Shown here piece by piece: positions 47,801 to 62,066 of a DNA stretch of 64,000 bases (positions are counted from its first letter, which is position 1; the number at the start of each line of letters is the position of its first letter). The position numbers and the translations under genes were made by a program. The stretch is taken from positions 22,750,501 through 22,814,500 of the forward strand of contig OZ059896.1 of assembly GCA_964057225.1 (NCBI GenBank). Reading direction: 5' to 3'. A model generated the notes under the pieces. That model saw only the letters and a program-made list of their open reading frames with translations. It had not been told where the DNA came from and did no database searches. Origin of the DNA: Auanema rhodensis (taxonomy: Eukaryota; Nematoda; Chromadorea; Rhabditida; Rhabditidae).

Positions 47801-50259
47801 CGTGATGTGCACTTGGTATGTAACTCGCTTCACGTGAAAGATAAAGAGATGCGGTTTTCAAAATTAGATTCCCCATGTCCATATTAGTCTAAAAACAAAT
47901 TTTTATTGATATTGGTGCATGGTAACCATGACTTTGAAATTTACGTGAACTTTAATTTATGCTAATTAAATGTACACGTGATGTGCACTTGGTATGTAAC
48001 TCGCTTCACGTGAAAGATAAAGAGATGCGGTTTTCAAAATTAGATTCCCCATGTCCATATTAGTCTAAAAACAAATTTCTATTGATATTGGTTTATGGTA
48101 ACCATGACTTTGAAATTTACGTGAACTTTAATTTATGCTAATTAAATGTACACGTGATGTGCACTTGGTATGTAACTCGCTTCACGTGAAAGATAAAGAG
48201 ATGCGGTTTTCAAAATTAGATTCCCCATGTCCATATTAGTCTAAAAACAAATTTTTATTGATATTGGTTCATGGTAACCATGTCTTTGAAATTTACGTGA
48301 ACTTTAATTTATGCTAATTAAATGTACACGTGATGTGCACTCGGTATGTAACTCGCTTCACGTGAAAAATAAAGAGATGCGGTTTTCAAAATTAGATTCC
48401 CCATGTCCATATTAGTCTAAAAACAAATTTTTATTAATATTGGTTCATGGTAACCATGTCTTTGAAATTTACGTGAACTTTAATTTATGCTAATTAAATG
48501 TACACGTGATGTGCACTTGGTATGTAACTCGCTTCACGTGAAAGAGAAAGAGATGCGGTTTTCAAAATTAGATTCCCCATGTCCATATTAGTTTAAAAAC
48601 AAATTTTTATTGATATTGGTTCATGGTAACCATGACTTTGAAATTCACGTGAACTTTAATTTATGCTAATTAAATGTACACGTGATGTGCACTTGGTATG
48701 TAACTCGCTTCACGTGAAAGATAAAGAGATGCGGTTTTCAAAATTAGATTTTCCATGTCCATATTAGTCTAAAAACAAATTTCTATTGATATTGGTTCAT
48801 GGTAACCATGACTTTGAAATTTACGTGAACTTTAATTTATGCTAATTAAATGTACACGTGATGTGCACTTGGTATGTAACTCGCTTCACGTGAAAGATAA
48901 AGAGATGCGGTTTTCAAAATTAGATTCCCCATGTCCATATTAGTCTAAAAACAAATTTTTATTGATATTGGTTCATGGTAACCATGACTTTGAAATTTAC
49001 GTGAACTTTAATTTATGCTAATTAAATGTACACGTGATGTGCACTTGGTATGTAACTCGCTTCACGTGAAAGATAAAGAGATGCGGTTTTCAAAATTAGA
49101 TTCCCCATGTCCATATTAGTCTAAAAACAAATTTTTATTGATATTGGTTCATGGTAACCATGACTTTGAAATTTACGTGAACTTTAATTTATGCTAATTA
49201 AATGTACACGTGATGTGCACTTGGTATGTAACTCGCTTCACGTGAAAGATAAAGAGATGCGGTTTTCAAAATTAGATTCCCCATGTCCATATTAGTCTAA
49301 AAACAAATTTTTATTGATATTGGTTGATGGTAACCATGACTTTGAAATTTACGTGAACTTTAATTTATGCTAATTAAATGTACACGTGATGTGCACTTGG
49401 TATGTAACTCGCTTCACGTGAAAGATAAAGAGATGCGGTTTTCAAAATTAGATTCCCCATGTCCATATTAGTCTAAAAACAAATTTTTATTAATATTGGT
49501 TCATGGTAACCATGTCTTTGAAATTTACGTGAACTTTAATTTATGCTAATTAAATGTACACGTGATGTGCACTTGGTATGTAACTCGCTTCACGTGAAAG
49601 ATAAAGAGATGCGGTTTTCAAAATTAGATTCCCCATGTCCATATTAGTCTAAAAACAAATTTTTATTAATATTGGTTCATGGTAACCATGTCTTTGAAAT
49701 TTACGTGAACTTTAATTTATGCTAATTAAATGTACACGTGATGTGCACTTGGTATGTAACTCGCTTCACGTGAAAGATAAAGAGATGCGGTTTTCAAAAT
49801 TAGATTCCCCATGTCCATATTAGTCTAAAAACAAATTTTTATTGATATTGGTTCATGGTAACCATGACTTTGAAATTTACGTGAACTTTAATTTATGCTA
49901 ATTAAATGTACACGTGATGTGCACTTGGTATGTAACTCGCTTCACGTGAAAGATAAAGAGATGCGGTTTTCAAAATTAGATTCCCCATGTCCATATTAGT
50001 CTAAAAACAAATTTTTATTGATATTGGTTGATGGTAACCATGACTTTGAAATTTACGTGAACTTTAATTTATGCTAATTAAATGTACACGTGATGTGCAC
50101 TTGGTATGTAACTCGCTTCACGTGAAAAATAAAGAGATACGGTTTTCAAAATTAGATTCCCCATGTCCATATTAGTCTAAAAACAAATTTTTATTGATAT
50201 TGGTTCATGGTAACCATGACTTTGAAATTTACGTGAACTTTAATTTATGCTAATTAAAT
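44860..50259 (+). repeat. 15-mer tandem duplication (2,640 bp), nearly perfect
   Basis: Bases 44,860-47,619 and 47,500-50,259 (2,760 bp) differ only at 46,641 T versus 49,281 C. The unit carries GCATGG, TTTCTATT with CATGAC, GCACTCGGTATG, GAAAGAGAAAG (45,902 and 48,542), AAATTCACGTG, AGATTTTCCATG (46,107 and 48,747), GGTTGATGG and AGATACGG (47,498 and 50,138). The left limit is AGATGC/AGATAC and the right limit AAATG/AAATC. It is the longest and freshest duplication in the window. Confidence 0.93.
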
Positions 50260-51420
50260 CTACACGTGATGTGCACTTGGTATGTAACTCGCTTCACGTG
50301 AAAGATAAAGAGATGCGGTTTTCAAAATTAGATTCCCCATGTCCATATTAGTCTAAAAACAAATTTTTATTGATATTGGTTCATGGTAACCATGACTTTG
50401 AAATTTACGTGAACTTTAATTTATGCTAATTAAATGTACACGTGATGTGCACTTGGTATGTAACTCGCTTCACGTGAAAGATAAAGAGATGCGGTTTTCA
50501 AAATTAGATTCCCCATGTCCATATTAGTCTAAAAACAAATTTTTATTGATATTGGTTGATGGTAACCATGACTTTGAAATTTACGTGAACTTTAATTTAT
50601 GCTAATTAAATGTACACGTGATGTGCACTTGGTATGTAACTCGCTTCACGTGAAAGATAAAGAGATGCGGTTTTCAAAATTAGATTCCCCATGTCCATAT
50701 TAGTCTAAAAACAAATTTTTATTAATATTGGTTCATGGTAACCATGTCTTTGAAATTTACGTGAACTTTAATTTATGCTAATTAAATGTACACGTGATGT
50801 GCACTTGGTATGTAACTCGCTTCACGTGAAAGATAAAGAGATGCGGTTTTCAAAATTAGATTCCCCATGTCCATATTAGTCTAAAAACAAATTTTTATTA
50901 ATATTGGTTCATGGTAACCATGTCTTTGAAATTTACGTGAACTTTAATTTATGCTAATTAAATGTACACGTGATGTGCACTTGGTATGTAACTCGCTTCA
51001 CGTGAAAGATAAAGAGATGCGGTTTTCAAAATTAGATTCCCCATGTCCATATTAGTCTAAAAACAAATTTTTATTGATATTGGTTCATGGTAACCATGAC
51101 TTTGAAATTTACGTGAACTTTAATTTATGCTAATTAAATGTACACGTGATGTGCACTTGGTATGTAACTCGCTTCACGTGAAAGATAAAGAGATGCGGTT
51201 TTCAAAATTAGATTCCCCATGTCCATATTAGTCTAAAAACAAATTTTTATTGATATTGGTTGATGGTAACCATGACTTTGAAATTTACGTGAACTTTAAT
51301 TTATGCTAATTAAATGTACACGTGATGTGCACTTGGTATGTAACTCGCTTCACGTGAAAGATAAAGAGATGCGGTTTTCAAAATTAGATTCCCCATGTCC
51401 ATATTAGTCTAAAAACAAAT

Positions 51421-51890
51421 TTTTATTAATATTGGTTCATGGTAACCATGTCTTTGAAATTTACGTGAACTCTAATTTATGCTAATTAAATGTACACGTG
51501 ATGTGCACTTGGTATGTAACTCGCTTCACGTGAAAGATAAAGAGATGCGGTTTTCAAAATTAGATTCCCCATGTCCATATTAGTCTAAAAACAAATTTTT
51601 ATTGATATTGGTTCATGGTAACCATGACTTTGAAATTTACGTGAACTTTAATTTATGCTAATTAAATGTACACGTGATGTGCACTTGGTATGTAACTCGC
51701 TTCACGTGAAAGATAAAGAGATGCGGTTTTCAAAATTAGATTCCCCATGTCCATATTAGTCTAAAAACAAATTTTTATTAATATTGGTTCATGGTAACCA
51801 TGTCTTTGAAATTTACGTGAACTCTAATTTATGCTAATTAAATGTACACGTGATGTGCACTTGGTATGTAACTCGCTTCACGTGAAAGAG
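51421..51890 (+). repeat. Dimer duplication marked by GAACTCTAAT
   Basis: GAACTCTAAT occurs at about 51,467 and 51,819, two monomers apart, with identical TTAATATT / CATGTC context. Only the second is followed by GAAAGAGAAAG. The mark returns at 53,931, 55,681 and 62,527, always with GAAAGAGAAAG next, so the second copy is the ancestor of, or shares one with, those blocks. Confidence 0.7.
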
Positions 51891-53800
51891 AAAGAGATGC
51901 GGTTTTCAAAATTAGATTCCCCATGTCCATATTAGTCTAAAAACAAATTTTTATTGATATTGGTTCATGGTAACCATGACTTTGAAATTTACGTGAACTT
52001 TAATTTATGCTAATTAAATTTACACGTGATGTGCACTTGGTATGTAACTCGCTTCACGTGAAAGATAAAGAGATGCGGTTTTCAAAATTAGATTCCCCAT
52101 GTCCATATTAGTCTAAAAACAAATTTTTATTGATATTGGTTCATGGTAACCATGACTTTGAAATTTACGTGAACTTTAATTTATGCTAATTAAATGTACA
52201 CGTGATGTGCACTTGGTATGTAACTCGCTTCACGTGAAAGATAAAGAGATGCGGTTTTCAAAATTAGATTCCCCATGTCCATATTAGTCTAAAAACAAAT
52301 TTTTATTAATATTGGTTCATGGTAACCATGTCTTTGAAATTTACGTGATCTTTAATTTATGCTAATTAAATGTACACGTGATGTGCACTTGGTATGTAAC
52401 TCGCTTCACGTGAAAGATAAAGAGATGCGGTTTTCAAAATTAGATTCCCCATGTCCATATTAGTCTAGAAACAAATTTCTATTGATATTGGTTTATGGTA
52501 ACCATATCTTTGAAATTTACGTGAACTTTAATTTATGCTAATTAAATGTACACGTGATGTGCACTTGGTATGTAACTCGCTTCACGTGAAAGATAAAGAG
52601 ATGCGGTTTTCAAAATTAGATTCCCCATGTCCATATTAGTCTAGAAACAAATTTTTATTAATATTGGTTCATGGTAACCATGTCTTTGAAATTTACGTGA
52701 ACTTTAATTTATGCTAATTAAATGTACACGTGATGTGCACTTGGTATGTAACTCGCTTCACGTGAAAGAGAAAGAGATGCGGTTTTCAAAATTAGATTCC
52801 CCATGTCCATATTAGTCTAAAAACAAATTTTTATTGATATTGGTTCATGGTAACCATGACTTTGAAATTTACGTGAACTTTAATTTATGCTAATTAAATT
52901 TACACGTGATGTGCACTTGGTATGTAACTCGCTTCACGTGAAAGATAAAGAGATGCGGTTTTCAAAATTAGATTCCCCATGTCCATATTAGTCTAAAAAC
53001 AAATTTTTATTGATATTGGTTCATGGTAACCATGACTTTGAAATTTACGTGAACTTTAATTTATGCTAATTAAATGTACACGTGATGTGCACTTGGTATG
53101 TAACTCGCTTCACGTGAAAGATAAAGAGATGCGGTTTTCAAAATTAGATTCCCCATGTCCATATTAGTCTAAAAACAAATTTTTATTAATATTGGTTCAT
53201 GGTAACCATGTCTTTGAAATTTACGTGAACTTTAATTTATGCTAATTAAATGTACACGTGATGTGCACTTGGTATGTAACTCGCTTCACGTGAAAGATAA
53301 AGAGATGCGGTTTTCAAAATTAGATTCCCCATGTCCATATTAGTCTAAAAACAAATTTTTATTAATATTGGTTCATGGTAACCATGTCTTTGAAATTTAC
53401 GTGAACTTTAATTTATGCTAATTAAATGTACACGTGATGTGCACTTGGTATGTAACTCGCTTCACGTGAAAGATAAAGAGATGCGGTTTTCAAAATTAGA
53501 TTCCCCATGTCCATATTAGTCTAAAAACAAATTTTTATTGATATTGGTTCATGGTAACCATGACTTTGAAATTTACGTGAACTTTAATTTATGCTAATTA
53601 AATGTACACGTGATGTGCACTTGGTATGTAACTCGCTTCACGTGAAAGATAAAGAGATGCGGTTTTCAAAATTAGATTCCCCATGTCCATATTAGTCTAA
53701 AAACAAATTTTTATTGATATTGGTTGATGGTAACCATGACTTTGAAATTTACGTGAACTTTAATTTATGCTAATTAAATGTACACGTGATGTGCACTTGG

Positions 53801-56800
53801 TATGTAACTCGCTTCACGTGAAAGATAAAGAGATGCGGTTTTCAAAATTAGATTCCCCATGTCCATATTAGTCTAAAAACAAATTTTTATTAATATTGGT
53901 TCATGGTAACCATGTCTTTGAAATTTACGTGAACTCTAATTTATGCTAATTAAATGTACACGTGATGTGCACTTGGTATGTAACTCGCTTCACGTGAAAG
54001 AGAAAGAGATGCGGTTTTCAAAATTAGATTCCCCATGTCCATATTAGTCTAAAAACAAATTTTTATTGATATTGGTTCATGGTAACCATGACTTTGAAAT
54101 TTACGTGAACTTTAATTTATGCTAATTAAATTTACACGTGATGTGCACTTGGTATGTAACTCGCTTCACGTGAAAGATAAAGAGATGCGGTTTTCAAAAT
54201 TAGATTCCCCATGTCCATATTAGTCTAAAAACAAATTTTTATTGATATTGGTTCATGGTAACCATGACTTTGAAATTTACGTGAACTTTAATTTATGCTA
54301 ATTAAATGTACACGTGATGTGCACTTGGTATGTAACTCGCTTCACGTGAAAGATAAAGAGATGCGGTTTTCAAAATTAGATTCCCCATGTCCATATTAGT
54401 CTAAAAACAAATTTTTATTAATATTGGTTCATGGTAACCATGTCTTTGAAATTTACGTGATCTTTAATTTATGCTAATTAAATGTACACGTGATGTGCAC
54501 TTGGTATGTAACTCGCTTCACGTGAAAGATAAAGAGATGCGGTTTTCAAAATTAGATTTCCCATGTCCATATTAGTCTAGAAACAAATTTCTATTGATAT
54601 TGGTTTATGGTAACCATATCTTTGAAATTTACGTGAACTTTAATTTATGCTAATTAAATGTACACGTGATGTGCACTTGGTATGTAACTCGCTTGAAAGA
54701 TAAAGAGATGCGGTTTTCAAAATTAGATTCCCCATGTCCATATTAGTCTAAAAACAAATTTTTATTGATATTGGTTCATGGTAACCATGACTTTGAAATT
54801 TACGTGAACTTTAATTTATGCTAATTAAATGTACACGTGATGTGCACTTGGTATGTAACTCGCTTCACGTGAAAAATAAAGAGATGCGCTTTTCAAAATT
54901 AGATTCCCCATGTCCATATTAGTCTAAAAACAAATTTTTATTAATATTGGTTCATGGTAACCATGTCTTTGAAATTTACGTGAACTTTAATTTATGCTAA
55001 TTAAATGTACACGTGATGTGCACTTGGTATGTAACTCGCTTGAAAGATAAAGAGATGCGGTTTTCAAAATTAGATTCCCCGTGTCCATATTAGTCTAAAA
55101 ACAAATTTTTATTGATATTGGTTCATGGTAACCATGACTTTGAAATTTACGTGAACTTTAATTTATGCTAATTAAATGTACACGTGATGTGCACTTGGTA
55201 TGTAACTCGCTTCACGTGAAAGATAAAGAGATGCGGTTTTCAAAATTAGATTCCCCATGTCCATATTAGTCTAGAAACAAATTTCTATTGATATTGGTTT
55301 ATGGTAACCATATCTTTGAAATTTACGTGAACTTTAATTTATGCTAATTAAATGTACACGTGATGTGCACTTGGTATGTAACTCGCTTCACGTGAAAGAT
55401 AAAAAGATGCAGTTTTCAAAATTAGATTCCCCATGTCCATATTAGTCTAAAAACAAATTTTTATTGATATTGGTTCATGGTAACCATGACTTTGAAATTT
55501 ACGTGAACTTTAATTTATGCTAATTAAATGTACACGTGATGTGCACTTGTTATGTAACTCGCTTCACGTGAAAGATAAAGAGATGCGGTTTTCAAAATTA
55601 GATTCCCCATGTCCATATTAGTCTAAAAACAAATTTTTATTAATATTGGTTCATGGTAACCATGTCTTTGAAATTTACGTGAACTCTAATTTATGCTAAT
55701 TAAATGTACACGTGATGTGCACTTGGTATGTAACTCGCTTCACGTGAAAGAGAAAGAGATGCGGTTTTCAAAATTAGATTCCCCATGTCCATATTAGTCT
55801 AAAAACAAATTTTTATTGATATTGGTTCATGGTAACCATGACTTTGAAATTTACGTGAACTTTAATTTATGCTAATTAAATTTACACGTGATGTGCACTT
55901 GGTATGTAACTCGCTTCACGTGAAAGATAAAGAGATGCGGTTTTCAAAATTAGATTCCCCATGTCCATATTAGTCTAAAAACAAATTTTTATTGATATTG
56001 GTTCATGGTAACCATGACTTTGAAATTTACGTGAACTTTAATTTATGCTAATTAAATGTACACGTGATGTGCACTTGGTATGTAACTCGCTTCACGTGAA
56101 AGATAAAGAGATGCGGTTTTCAAAATTAGATTCCCCATGTCCATATTAGTCTAAAAACAAATTTTTATTAATATTGGTTCATGGTAACCATGTCTTTGAA
56201 ATTTACGTGATCTTTAATTTATGCTAATTAAATGTACACGTGATGTGCACTTGGTATGTAACTCGCTTCACGTGAAAGATAAAGAGATGCGGTTTTCAAA
56301 ATTAGATTTCCCATGTCCATATTAGTCTAGAAACAAATTTCTATTGATATTGGTTTATGGTAACCATATCTTTGAAATTTACGTGAACTTTAATTTATGC
56401 TAATTAAATGTACACGTGATGTGCACTTGGTATGTAACTCGCTTGAAAGATAAAGAGATGCGGTTTTCAAAATTAGATTCCCCATGTCCATATTAGTCTA
56501 AAAACAAATTTTTATTGATATTGGTTCATGGTAACCATGACTTTGAAATTTACGTGAACTTTAATTTATGCTAATTAAATGTACACGTGATGTGCACTTG
56601 GTATGTAACTCGCTTCACGTGAAAAATAAAGAGATGCGCTTTTCAAAATTAGATTCCCCATGTCCATATTAGTCTAAAAACAAATTTTTATTAATATTGG
56701 TTCATGGTAACCATGTCTTTGAAATTTACGTGAACTTTAATTTATGCTAATTAAATGTACACGTGATGTGCACTTGGTATGTAACTCGCTTGAAAGATAA

Positions 56801-57345
56801 AGAGATGCGGTTTTCAAAATTAGATTCCCCATGTCCATATTAGTCTAAAAACAAATTTTTATTGATATTGGTTCATGGTAACCATGACTTTGAAATTTAC
56901 GTGAACTTTAATTTATGCTAATTAAATGTACACGTGATGTGCACTTGGTATGTAACTCGCTTCACGTGAAAGATAAAGAGATGCGGTTTTCAAAATTAGA
57001 TTCCCCATGTCCATATTAGTCTAGAAACAAATTTCTATTGATATTGGTTTATGGTAACCATATCTTTGAAATTTACGTGAACTTTAATTTATGCTAATTA
57101 AATGTACACGTGATGTGCACTTGGTATGTAACTCGCTTCACGTGAAAGATAAAAAGATGCAGTTTTCAAAATTAGATTCCCCATGTCCATATTAGTCTAA
57201 AAACAAATTTTTATTGATATTGGTTCATGGTAACCATGACTTTGAAATTTACGTGAACTTTAATTTATGCTAATTAAATGTACACGTGATGTGCACTTGG
57301 TATGTAACTCGCTTCACGTGAAAGATAAAGAGATGCGGTTTTCAA
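53801..57345 (+). repeat. 10-mer tandem duplication (1,750 bp)
   Basis: Bases 53,801 to about 55,595 match 55,551-57,345 with one difference, 55,081 G versus 56,831 A. The spacing is 10 x 176 less two 5-bp deletions, because each copy contains two 171-bp monomers. Order of marks: GAACTCTAAT, GAAAGAGAAAG, AAATTTACAC, GTGATCTTT, AGATTTCCC with TAGAAA...TTTCTA, deletion, GCGCTTTTC, deletion, TAGAAA...TTTCTA, GATGCAGTTTT. The match stops at AAAATTAG against AAAAGTAG. Confidence 0.9.
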
Positions 57346-58380
57346 AAGTAGATTCCCCATGTCCATATTAGTCTAAAAACAAATTTTTATTGATATTGGT
57401 GCATGGTAACCATGACTTTGAAATTTACGTGAACTTTAATTTATGCTAATTAAATGTACACGTGATGTGCACTTGGTATGTAACTCGCTTCACGTGAAAG
57501 ATAAAGAGATGCGGTTTTCGAAATTAGATTCCCCATGTCCATATTAGTCTAGAAACAAATTTCTATTGATATTGGTTTATGGTAACCATATCTTTGAAAT
57601 TTACGTGAACTTTAATTTATGCTAATTAAATGTACACGTGATGTGCACTTGGTATGTAACTCGCTTCACGTGAAAGATAAAGAGATGCGGTTTTCAAAAT
57701 TAGATTCCCCATGTCCATATTAGTCTAAAAACAAATTTTTATTGATATTGGTTCATGGTAACCATGTCTTTGAAATTTACGTGAACTTTAATTTATGCTA
57801 ATTAAATGTACACGTGATGTGCACTTGGTATGTAACTCGCTTCACGTGAAAGATAAAGAGATGCGGTTTTCAAAATTAGATTCCCCATGTCCATATTAGT
57901 CTAGAAACAAATTTCTATTGATATTGGTTTATGGTAACCATATCTTTGAAATTTACGTGAACTTTAATTTATGCTAATTAAATGTACACGTGATGTGCAC
58001 TTGGTATGTAACTCGCTTCACGTGAAAGATAAAAAGATGCAGTTTTCAAAATTAGATTCCCCATGTCCATATTAGTCTAAAAACAAATTTTTATTGATAT
58101 TGGTTTATGGTAACCATGTCTTTGAAATTTACGTGAACTTTAATTTATGCTAATTAAATGTACACGTGATGTGCACTTGGTATGTAACTCGCTTCACGTG
58201 AAAAATAAAGAGATGCGGTTTTCAAAAGTAGATTCCCCATGTCCATATTAGTCTAAAAACAAATTTTTATTAATATTGGTTCATGGTAACCATGACTTTG
58301 AAATTTACGTGAACTTTAATTTATGCTAATTAAATGTACACGTGATGTGCACTTGGTATGTAACTCGCTTGAAAGATAAA
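54691..58380 (+). repeat. Cluster of five 171-bp monomers
   Basis: The 5-bp palindrome deletion occurs at about 54,694, 55,041, 56,444, 56,791 and 58,370 (five of the seven copies in the window). The first two and the next two are the same pair copied by the 10-mer duplication, so only three independent placements are needed here. None is present between 3.5 and 54.7 kb. Confidence 0.95.
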
Positions 58381-58828
58381 GAGATGCGGTTTTCAAAATT
58401 AGATTCCCCATGTCCATATTAGTCTAAAAACAAATTTTTATTGATATTGGTTCATGGTAACCATGACTTTGAAATTTACGTGAACTTTAATTTATGCTAA
58501 TTAAATGTACACGTGATGTGCACTTGGTATGTAACTCGCTTCACGTGAAAGATAAAGAGATGCGGTTTTCAAAATTAGATTCCCCATGTCCATATTAGTC
58601 TAAAAACAAATTTCTATTGATATTGGTTTATGGTAACCATGTCTTTGAAATTTACGTGAACTTTAATTTATGCTAATTAAATGTACACGTGATGTGCACT
58701 TGGTATGTAACTCGCTTCACGTGAAAGATAAAGAGATGCGGTTTTCAAAATTAGATTCCCCATGTCCATATTAGTCTAAAAACAAATTTTTATTAATATT
58801 GGTTCATGGTAACCATGTCTTTGAAATT

Positions 58829-60480
58829 TACGTGAACTTTAATTTATGCTAATTAAATGTACACGTGATGTGCACTTGGTATGTAACTCGCTTCACGTGA
58901 AAGATAAAAAGATGCAGTTTTCAAAATTAGATTCCCCATGTCCATATTAGTCTAGAAACAAATTTCTATTGATATTGGTTCATGGTAACCATGTCTTTGA
59001 AATTTACGTGAACTTTAATTTATGCTAATTAAATCTACACGTGATGTGCACTTGGTATGTAACTCGCTTCACGTGAAAAATAAAAAGATGCGGTTTTCAA
59101 AATTAGATTCCCCATGTCCATATTAGTCTAAAAACAAATTTTTATTAATATTGGTTCATGGTAACCATGACTTTGAAATTTACGTGAACTTTAATTTATG
59201 CTAATTAAATGTACACGTGATGTGCACTTGGTATGTAACTCGCTTCACGTGAAAGATAAAGAGATGCGGTTTTCAAAATTAGATTCCCCATGTCCATATT
59301 AGTCTAAAAACAAATTTTTATTGATATTGGTTCATGGTAACCATGACTTTGAAATTTACGTGAACTTTAATTTATGCTAATTAAATGTACACGTGATGTG
59401 CACTTGGTATGTAACTCGCTTCACGTGAAAGATAAAGAGATGCGGTTTTCAAAATTAGATTCCCCATGTCCATATTAGTCTAAAAACAAATTTTTATTGA
59501 TATTGGTTCATGGTAACCATGACTTTGAAATTTACGTGAACTTTAATTTATGCTAATTAAATGTACACGTGATGTGCACTTGGTATGTAACTCGCTTCAC
59601 GTGAAAGATAAAGAGATGCGGTTTTCAAAATTAGATTCCCCATGTCCATATTAGTCTAAAAACAAATTTTTATTAATATTGGTTCATGGTAACCATGTCT
59701 TTGAAATTTACGTGAACTTTAATTTATGCTAATTAAATGTACACGTGATGTGCACTTGGTATGTAACTCGCTTCACGTGAAAGATAAAGAGATGCGGTTT
59801 TCAAAATTAGATTCCCCATGTCCATATTAGTCTAAAAACAAATTTTTATTGATATTGGTTCATGGTAACCATGACTTTGAAATTTACGTGAACTTTAATT
59901 TATGCTAATTAAATGTACACGTGATGTGCACTTGGTATGTAACTCGCTTCACGTGAAAGATAAAGAGATGCGGTTTTTAAAATTAGATTCCCCATGTCCA
60001 TATTAGTCTAAAAACAAATTTTTATTAATATTGGTTCATGGTAACCATGTCTTTGAAATTTACGTGAACTTTAATTTATGCTAATTAAATGTACACGTGA
60101 TGTGCTCTTGGTATGTAACTCGCTTCACGTGAAAGATAAAGAGATGCGGTTTTCAAAATTAGATTCCCCATGTCCATTTTAGTCTAAAAACAAATTTTTA
60201 TTGATATTGGTTTATGGTAACCATATCTTTGAAATTTACGTGAACTTTAATTTATGCTAATTAAATGTACACGTGATGTGCACTTGGTATGTAACTCGCT
60301 TCACGTGAAAGATAAAGAGATGCGGTTTTCAAAATTAGATTCCCCATGTCCATATTAGTCTAAAAACAAATTTTTATTGATATTGGTTCATGGTAACCAT
60401 GTTTTTGAAATTTACGTGAACTTTAATTTATGCTAATTAAATGTACACGTGATGTGCACTTGGTATGTAACTCGCTTCAC
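58829..60480 (+). repeat. Block resembling 23.7-25.2 kb (200 monomers away)
   Basis: AAATCTAC with GAAAAATAAAAAG (59,031), GGTTTTTAAAA (about 59,974), GTGCTC (60,103) and GTCCATTTTAG (60,172) occur in the same order and spacing as at 23,856, 24,797, 24,928 and 25,000. The offset is 35,175 bp, that is 200 monomers less five 5-bp deletions. The copies differ at TTTCTATT near 24,143. Similar, more compact orders of the same marks occur at 7.7-8.5 and 9.8-10.6 kb. Confidence 0.65.
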
Positions 60481-61285
60481 GTGAAAAATAAAGAGATGCG
60501 GTTTTCAAAATTAGATTCCCCATGTCCATATTAGTCTAAAAACAAATTTTTATTGATATTGGTTCATGGTAACCATGACTTTGAAATTTACGTGAACTTT
60601 AATTTATGCTAATTAAATGTACACGTGATGTGCACTTGGTATGTAACTCGCTTCACGTGAAAGATAAAGAGATGCGGTTTTCAAAATTAGATTCCCCATG
60701 TCCATATTAGTCTAAAAACAAATTTCTATTGATATTGGTTTATGGTAACCATGTCTTTGAAATTTACGTGAACTTTAATTTATGCTAATTAAATGTACAC
60801 GTGATGTGCACTTGGTATGTAACTCGCTTCACGTGAAAAATAAAAAGATGCGGTTTTCAAAATTAGATTCCCCATGTCCATATTAGTCTAAAAACAAATT
60901 TTTATTAATATTGGTTCATGGTAACCATGTCTTTGAAATTTACGTGAACTTTAATTTATGCTAATTAAATGTACACGTGATGTGCACTTGGTATGTAACT
61001 CGCTTCACGTGAAAGATAAAAAGATGCAGTTTTCAAAATTAGATTCCCCATGTCCATATTAGTCTAAAAACAAATTTTTATTGATATTGGTTCATGGTAA
61101 CCATGTCTTTGAAATTTACGTGAACTTTAATTTATGCTAATTAAATCTACACGTGATGTGCACTTGGTATGTAACTCGCTTCACGTGAAAAATAAAGAGA
61201 TGCGGTTTCCAAAATTAGATTCCCCATGTCCATATTAGTCTAAAAACAAATTTTTATTAATATTGGTTCATGGTAACCATGACTT

Positions 61286-62066
61286 TGAAATTTACGTGAA
61301 CTTTAATTTATGCTAATTAAATGTACACGTGATGTGCACTTGGTATGTAACTCGCTTCACGTGAAAGATAAAAAGATGCAGTTTTCAAAATTAGATTCCC
61401 CATGTCCATATTAGTCTAAAAACAAATTTTTATTGATATTGGTTCATGGTAACCATGACTTTGAAATTTACGTGAACTTTAATTTATGCTAATTAAATGT
61501 ACACGTGATGTGCACTTGGTATGTAACTCGCTTCACGTGAAAGATAAAGAGATGCAGTTTTCAAAATTAGATTCCCCATGTCCATATTAGTCTAAAAACA
61601 AATTTCTATTGATATTGGTTTATGGTAACCATGACTTTGAAATTCACGTGAACTTCAATTTATGCTAATTAAATGTACACGTGATGTGCACTTGGTATGA
61701 AACTCGCTTCCCGTGAAAGATAAAGAGATGCGGTTTTCAAAATTAGATTCCCCAAGTCCATATTAGTCTAAAAACAATATTTTATTGATATTGGTGCATG
61801 GTAACCATGTCTTTGAAATTTACGTGAACTTTAATTTATGCTAATTAAATGTACACGTGATGTGCACTTGGTATGTAACTCGCTTCACGTGAAAAATAAA
61901 GAGATGCGGTTTTCAAAATTAGATTCCCCATGTCCATATTAGTCTAAAAACAAATTTTTATTAATATTGGTTCATGGTAACCATGTCTTTGAAATTTACG
62001 TGAACTTTAATTTATGCTAATTAAATGTACACGTGATGTGCACTTGGTATGTAACTCGCTTCACGT
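61286..62066 (+). repeat. Block holding the most divergent monomer pair, right copy
   Basis: Carries the same private changes as 35,791-36,571. The match ends at CACGTGAAAGATAAAG here against CACGTAAAAGATGAAG at 36,571. Immediately to the right the sequence instead matches 53.3-54.6 kb, so the block sits at a mosaic junction. Confidence 0.88.
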
